Source: Flavobacterium psychrophilum (GTDB lineage: Bacteria; Bacteroidota; Bacteroidia; Flavobacteriales; Flavobacteriaceae). From it: a DNA stretch of 11,233 bases. The first letter of the stretch is position 1; each line of letters starts with the position of its first letter. The notes below the pieces were generated by a model. It did no database searches, was not told where the DNA came from, and saw only the letters and a program-made list of their open reading frames with translations. Made by a program: the position numbers and the translations under genes. The stretch lies in the NCBI GenBank assembly GCA_945861915.1, contig CAMAWK010000066.1, positions 1 through 11,233 of the forward strand. Reading direction: 5' to 3'. This document shows positions 7,655-11,233 of this stretch, one piece after another.

Positions 7655-7689
7655 GATTTTATTGTTCTTATATAAAATTAGATTTTATT
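7652..7689. repeat. 12-bp direct repeat in the divergent leuA promoter region
   Basis: TTAGATTTTATT occurs at 7652-7663 and again at 7678-7689, with starts 26 bp apart. The rest of the 153-bp intergenic region (7613-7765) is very AT-rich without strong hairpins or RNA genes. The first copy overlaps the TA end of the leuA -7 box. Paired copies in a promoter can be binding sites for a regulator, but in such AT-rich DNA chance or local duplication is also possible. Confidence 0.5.
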
Positions 7690-7765
7690 TATTATACTAT
7701 ATATAAATAAAGCAAAAAAATAGTAAGTTTCTCATTAACAATATTTTACACTTCTATATATTACA

Positions 7766-9310
7766 ATGGCTAACCATCAAAAAGATTCGTTATTTGTGCT
7801 TATAAAATCTTTATCAAAGTCCGAAAAACGACAATTCAAGATTTTTGCTAGTCGATTAGAAACGAGTTCAAATACTAAGTTTATTGAATTATTCAATGTT
7901 TTAGACAAATCTGATTCTTATGACGAAAAAGCAATTTTGAAGAGTGGAATTATCAAAAAAGTACAATTATCAAATCTAAAATCTTATTTATACAAACAAA
8001 TTTTAGTGAGTATTCGATTGAATATTCCGAGTCAAAACATTCGATATCAGTTGCGTGAACAAATTGATTTTGCAACCATTTTATACAACAAAGGATTGTA
8101 TAAACAGAGTTTAAAAATTTTGGATAAAACTAAGCAACAGGCCATCGAAAACGACGAAAAATACATGGCGTATGAAATTGTAGAATTCGAAAAACTAATT
8201 GAATCCCAATACATTACCCGAAGTATTCAAGGTCGTGCCGACGAATTGGTGGTTCAGGCAAAAGAATTGAATTATAAAAATACCATTTCTAGCAAATTAT
8301 CTAATCTTTCGTTGCAGTTGTATGGCATTATGCTAAAAACAGGCTATGTAAAAACAGATGAAGAACAGAAATATATTGATGATTATTTTGAGAAACACAC
8401 CTCAAAACTAAACGAAACAAATTTTGGTTTTCGAGAAAAATACTGGTATTATAACGCCTATTTATGGAGAAGTTTTCTAGTGCAAGATTTCTTGTCTTGT
8501 TATAAATATGCACATAAATGGGTGACTCTTTTTTATGACAATAAAAATATGATTTACCTAAATCCGGTTTTTTTCTTGAAAGGAAACCATTATTTATTGG
8601 AGTCGTTATTCATGCTGAAATACAAATCTAATTTCAAGAAATACTTAGAACTACTAGAAGAAACAATCAATGACCCACAGTTTCCTGTTAATGACAATAT
8701 AACTTCATTGTCGTTTTTATATTTGTATAATAACAAATTAAATTATCATATTCTGAAAGGCACTTTCACCGAAAGTGAATATTTGATTCCTGAAGTTTTA
8801 GAAAAAATTAAATTGCACAGCGATCATTTAGACGAACACCACGAAATGCTTTTTTACTATAAAATTGCATCGATTTATTTTGGAATAGAAAAATATGCGG
8901 AATCCATTTTCTATTTAGAAAAAATCATCAATAACAAAAACCTTTATGTTCGGGAGGATTTGGCCTGTTTTGCCCGATTGTTGTGTTTGATTGCTCATTA
9001 CGAATCTGGAAAAGACTTTAATTTAGAAAGTCAGCTCAAAAGCACTTATACATTTCTAATAAAAATGAATGATTTACACGAAGTGCAAAAAGAAATTATT
9101 CGTTTTCTAAAAAAACTGAACTCCATTTATCCGAGTGATATTAAAAAAGAATTCATCCGAATGAAAGAGCGATTTATTGAGTTAGAAAAAAACAAATACG
9201 AAAAAAGAGCTTTTCTTTATCTAGACATCATTTCGTGGCTCGAAAGCAAAATCGAAAATCGAAAAATTAGCGATATTATAAAAGAAAAAGCGAAGTTGAA
9301 TAATCGATAA
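7766..9310 (+). CDS. Conserved-looking helical (TPR-like) protein of unknown function
   Basis: I do not recognise a named family. The 514-residue product is rich in Lys, Glu, Leu and aromatic residues and reads as all-helical, with no signal peptide or membrane span, so it is probably cytoplasmic. The N-terminus (about 8-60) carries a distinctive block, LIKSLSKSEKRQFKIFASR then KFIELFNVLDKSDSYDE, which resembles N-terminal blocks of uncharacterised Bacteroidota proteins I have seen before (recalled, not searched). TPR-like helix pairs appear near 102-130 (LYNKGLYKQSLKILDKTKQQA) and 362-390 (YYKIASIYFGIEKYAESIFYL). The region around 465-482 could be a short coiled coil. No catalytic motif is visible. 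ATG 7766 is the first start after the AT-rich divergent promoter region; a weak TAAGTTTC box lies at 7724-7731. The SUI1-like gene follows after 19 bp, so they are probably co-transcribed. A scaffold or protein-binding role is the most that the fold suggests. Confidence 0.85.
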   Translation: MANHQKDSLFVLIKSLSKSEKRQFKIFASRLETSSNTKFIELFNVLDKSDSYDEKAILKSGIIKKVQLSNLKSYLYKQILVSIRLNIPSQNIRYQLREQIDFATILYNKGLYKQSLKILDKTKQQAIENDEKYMAYEIVEFEKLIESQYITRSIQGRADELVVQAKELNYKNTISSKLSNLSLQLYGIMLKTGYVKTDEEQKYIDDYFEKHTSKLNETNFGFREKYWYYNAYLWRSFLVQDFLSCYKYAHKWVTLFYDNKNMIYLNPVFFLKGNHYLLESLFMLKYKSNFKKYLELLEETINDPQFPVNDNITSLSFLYLYNNKLNYHILKGTFTESEYLIPEVLEKIKLHSDHLDEHHEMLFYYKIASIYFGIEKYAESIFYLEKIINNKNLYVREDLACFARLLCLIAHYESGKDFNLESQLKSTYTFLIKMNDLHEVQKEIIRFLKKLNSIYPSDIKKEFIRMKERFIELEKNKYEKRAFLYLDIISWLESKIENRKISDIIKEKAKLNNR

Positions 9311-9329
9311 AATTTGATTTTTGAATATC

Positions 9330-9662
9330 ATGAATTTACAAGACCAATTAAAAAACCTTTTTCCAGAGCATGTTCCATCAAATGAACCTGAGGAAATTAC
9401 TCAAGAAGACCATGCTCTTTTTATTCAAAAAGACCCCATGATTTGCAAATTCGAAAAGCGAAAAGGAAAAGCAACCACCATCATTGAAGGCTACGAAGGT
9501 TCAGATACTGATTTTAAAATTTTAGCCAAAGAAATTAAAACTAAACTAAGTGTTGGCGGTACTTTCAAAGATGATTCGATTATCATTCAAGGCGATTACC
9601 GTGATAAAATAATGCAAATACTCAAAGAAAAAGGGTTTAAAGTAAAACGGGTTGGTGGGTAA
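9330..9662 (+). CDS. yciH: SUI1/YciH-family translation initiation factor-like protein
   Basis: Bacterial homologue of eukaryotic initiation factor eIF1 (SUI1). E. coli YciH can influence start-site fidelity on mRNA in vitro, but the cellular role is not settled. The 110-residue protein has a variable acidic N-terminal part (1-37) and a SUI1 domain (about 38-107) with KRKGKATTIIEGYEG, VGGTFKDDSIIIQGDYRDKI and the C-terminal GFKVKRVGG, all typical of the family. I chose ATG 9330 rather than the in-frame TTG at 9321 because MNLQDQLKNLFPEH matches the usual N-terminus of these proteins and ATG is the stronger start. It follows the unknown helical protein by 19 bp and ends 45 bp from the 3' end of convergent ung. 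No hairpin terminator is evident in that 45-bp gap. Confidence 0.9.
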   Translation: MNLQDQLKNLFPEHVPSNEPEEITQEDHALFIQKDPMICKFEKRKGKATTIIEGYEGSDTDFKILAKEIKTKLSVGGTFKDDSIIIQGDYRDKIMQILKEKGFKVKRVGG

Positions 9663-9707
9663 TAGTTTAGAATGTAGATTTCAGATTTTAAACAGCAAAT
9701 AATAAAA

Positions 9708-10376
9708 TTACCACTCGATTTCTGTCTTTCCAACCGATTTTAAATAGGCATTCGTTTGGCTAAAATGTTTATTTCCAAACCATTTACCTTGATTGGCACT
9801 CATGGGCGACGGATGACCAGATTCCAAAACCAAATGTTTGTTTCGGTCAATTTTACTGCCTTTTTTTTGAGCAAAATTGCCCCAAAGCAGGAAAACTACA
9901 TTTTCTTTTTCTTCCGAAATTTTCTGGATAGCAGCATCCGTAAACACATTCCATTTCAAGTGTTTATGACTATTGGGACTGTTTTTCCGAACCGAAAGAG
10001 AAGCATTCAAAAGTAACACACCTTGTTTTGCCCATCGCACTAAATTACCAGAACTGGGTAAAAAAACCGTATCTAAATCTTGATTAATTTCTCTAAAAAT
10101 ATTGCGTAACGAAGGCGGAATAGCAACATTTTCATTCACCGAAAAACACAAACCATTGGCTTCATCATCGCCGTGATATGGATCTTGACCAATAATAACG
10201 ACTTTTAAATCCTCGAAGGAACAGGAATCAAATGCTGCAAAAAGTAATTCTTTGGAGGGAAAACAAATATTATTTTGGTATTCCTCATCCACAGCATTCA
10301 TCAAATCATTGAAGTAAGGTTTTTGGATTTCATCGGATAGAATTGATTGCCAAGAAGGATTGAGATTAGGGAGCAT
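9708..10376 (-). CDS. ung: Uracil-DNA glycosylase (family 1)
   Basis: Removes uracil from DNA by cleaving the N-glycosidic bond, starting base excision repair of deaminated cytosine or misincorporated dUMP. The 222-residue length is normal for family 1. The water-activating motif GQDPYHG spans 63-69 with catalytic D65, F78 in GLCFSV stacks on uracil, N124 in LLLNASLSV reads the base, and H188 in HPSPMS is the second catalytic residue. Odd: in HPSPMS the fourth residue after the histidine is M192, where E. coli (L191) and human enzymes have the leucine that enters the DNA helix. The start ATG 10376-10374 gives MLPNLNPSW, the expected N-terminus, and no upstream in-frame ATG was found. Convergent with yciH, divergent from mutS2, with which it shares a 114-bp spacer. 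Identity is secure. Confidence 0.96.
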   Translation of the reverse strand: MLPNLNPSWQSILSDEIQKPYFNDLMNAVDEEYQNNICFPSKELLFAAFDSCSFEDLKVVIIGQDPYHGDDEANGLCFSVNENVAIPPSLRNIFREINQDLDTVFLPSSGNLVRWAKQGVLLLNASLSVRKNSPNSHKHLKWNVFTDAAIQKISEEKENVVFLLWGNFAQKKGSKIDRNKHLVLESGHPSPMSANQGKWFGNKHFSQTNAYLKSVGKTEIEW

Positions 10377-10391
10377 AAAAATGACTTTGCT

Positions 10392-10482
10392 GTAAAGTTC
10401 GTAAAGTTTTTAGAAAGAGTCACTAGAAAATCGTTTTTGATTTTTATACTTTGTAACTTTGACTTTTGACATTAGACTTTCA
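10392..10482. repeat. ACTTT-type short repeats, inverted, between ung and mutS2
   Basis: On the ung side GTAAAGTT occurs twice (10392-10399, 10401-10408). On the mutS2 side a run of 6-8 bp units reads ACTTTGTA, ACTTTG, ACTTTTG, ACATTAG, ACTTTCA (10448-10482). The two blocks are roughly inverted relative to each other, so each divergent gene has ACTTT units reading towards it. The units resemble those in the ilvB-ilvN spacer (ACTTTAA, ACTCTTAA). Function unknown; slippage-prone intergenic DNA is the cautious reading. Confidence 0.55.
10454..10461 (+). promoter_or_regulatory. Weak candidate -7 box for mutS2
   Basis: TAACTTTG matches TAnnTTTG exactly and lies 29 nt before the mutS2 ATG. The nearest upstream TTG (10437-10439) leaves a 14-nt spacer, shorter than the usual 17-23. 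It also lies within the ACTTT repeat run, so the match could be incidental. Confidence 0.3.
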
Positions 10483-10490
10483 ATATATAT

Positions 10491-11233
10491 ATGATTTCCA
10501 TTACCGAAAAAACATTACAAGATTTACAATTCCCCACTGTTCTCGAAACTCTTTCGGCTATTTGTAATACCTATATTGGCAAACAAAAAGCTTTAGAAAT
10601 AACACCTTTCAAAGACAAAGAAACCTTGATGCAGACCTTGTTGCAAACCTCGGAATATGTTTCTTCGTTTCAGAACAACAATGCCATACCCAATCATGGT
10701 TTTGACGCTATCACGCACGAAATTAAATTTCTAGGTATCGAAGACAGTTTTCTGGAAGTGGGTAGTTTTAGGAAAATTGCTTCTATTTCGGCAACGGTTA
10801 ATTTTTTATTGAATTATTTCAAAAAATTTGAAGATTATTATCCCAATCTGAATGCAAGAGCCTTACAAGTCGAATTGACTAAAGAAATCATTGCATCGGT
10901 TGACGAAGTGGTCGATAAATATGGAGAAATAAAAGACAATGCTTCGCCTGATTTATTGCATATTCGAAGAGAAATGAACACGGTTCGAGGCAAAGTAAAC
11001 CAAAGTTTTGGCATCGCCTTAACGCAATACAATTCGCTCGGATATTTAGATGACATTAAAGAAAGTTTTGTTCAAAATCGCAGGGTTTTAGCAGTTTTAG
11101 CGATGTATCGCCGCAAGGTAAAAGGCTCGATTTTGGGCAGTTCCAAAACAGGAAGTATCGCTTATATCGAACCCGAAACTACCTTGAAATATTCGCGTGA
11201 ACTAAGCAATTTAGAATACGAAGAAAAAGAGGA
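10491..11233 (+). CDS. mutS2: MutS2-family protein, 5' part (3' end off window)
   Basis: MutS2 proteins are MutS-related ATPases without the mismatch-recognition domain. Depending on species they suppress homologous recombination or, as in Bacillus, act on collided ribosomes; which applies here is unknown. The frame starts at ATG 10491 (MISITEKTLQDLQFPTVLETL) and is open to the right edge: 247 residues of the 700-800 usual for the family. This part covers the N-terminal helical core and clamp region. The typical block from about residue 155 (LLHIRREMN) to 228 (VKGSILGSSKTGSIAYIEP) separates it from MutS proper, which would begin with a mismatch-binding domain instead. The Walker ATPase, the coiled coil and the C-terminal Smr nuclease domain would lie beyond the window. 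Divergent from ung, so two DNA-maintenance genes share a spacer. Right end truncated by the window only. Confidence 0.93.
   Translation, partial: MISITEKTLQDLQFPTVLETLSAICNTYIGKQKALEITPFKDKETLMQTLLQTSEYVSSFQNNNAIPNHGFDAITHEIKFLGIEDSFLEVGSFRKIASISATVNFLLNYFKKFEDYYPNLNARALQVELTKEIIASVDEVVDKYGEIKDNASPDLLHIRREMNTVRGKVNQSFGIALTQYNSLGYLDDIKESFVQNRRVLAVLAMYRRKVKGSILGSSKTGSIAYIEPETTLKYSRELSNLEYEEKE

Noticed and set aside
7697..7735. Tiny minus-strand ORF (12 codons, MRNLLFFCFIYI) with adjacent Leu codons upstream of leuA, resembling an attenuator leader peptide
   Set aside because: It lies upstream of the best leuA -7 box, so it would not be in that transcript; no TAnnTTTG box was seen ahead of it and no terminator/antiterminator hairpins follow it. 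Only two Leu codons.
9663..9707. Bidirectional terminator between convergent yciH and ung
   Set aside because: No convincing stem-loop with a U-run could be found in these 45 bases.
10838..11056. 72-codon minus-strand frame
   Set aside because: Antisense to mutS2, whose frame is open and has family-typical sequence throughout. The same applies to 8328-8513 inside the unknown gene and 9756-10016 inside ung.

Overview
This window looks like ordinary chromosome from a low-G+C member of the Bacteroidota, most likely family Flavobacteriaceae and probably Flavobacterium or a close relative. The reasons are the AT-rich sequence (by eye about one third G+C), promoter candidates of the Bacteroidota TAnnTTTG type, starts without Shine-Dalgarno sequences, and proteins that read as flavobacterial versions of their families. 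The organism call is inference; no database search was run.

Positions 1-7612, all on the minus strand, form a branched-chain amino acid cluster. In transcription order it is leuA (short form), leuB, ilvD, ilvB, ilvN and ilvC; ilvC runs off the left edge. IlvBN makes acetolactate (or acetohydroxybutyrate), IlvC isomerises and reduces it, and IlvD dehydrates the product to the 2-keto acid. LeuA and LeuB carry 2-ketoisovalerate towards leucine. The isomerase genes leuC and leuD, a threonine dehydratase and a transaminase are not in view. Gaps of 19-42 bp join leuA-leuB-ilvD and ilvN-ilvC. Two longer gaps, ilvD-ilvB (141 bp) and ilvB-ilvN (102 bp), carry repeats: a pair of GC-rich palindromes around a promoter-like sequence, and a tandem array of short ACTTTAA/GTTGTTTAAA-like units.

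Positions 7613-7765 are an AT-rich divergent promoter region. To its right on the plus strand lie a 514-residue all-helical protein of unknown function with TPR-like segments (7766-9310) and, 19 bp later, a SUI1/YciH-family translation factor (9330-9662). Convergent to these is ung, uracil-DNA glycosylase (9708-10376, minus). Divergent from ung is the 5' part of mutS2 (10491 to the right edge), with another array of ACTTT-type units in the 114-bp spacer.

No mobile element, CRISPR array, RNA gene, toxin-antitoxin pair or defence system was found, and no new biological system is claimed. The points worth a second look are modest: a LeuA with no leucine-sensing domain beside an IlvN that keeps its valine-site residues, a LeuB with an altered signature motif, the structured spacers inside the operon, and the unknown helical protein.
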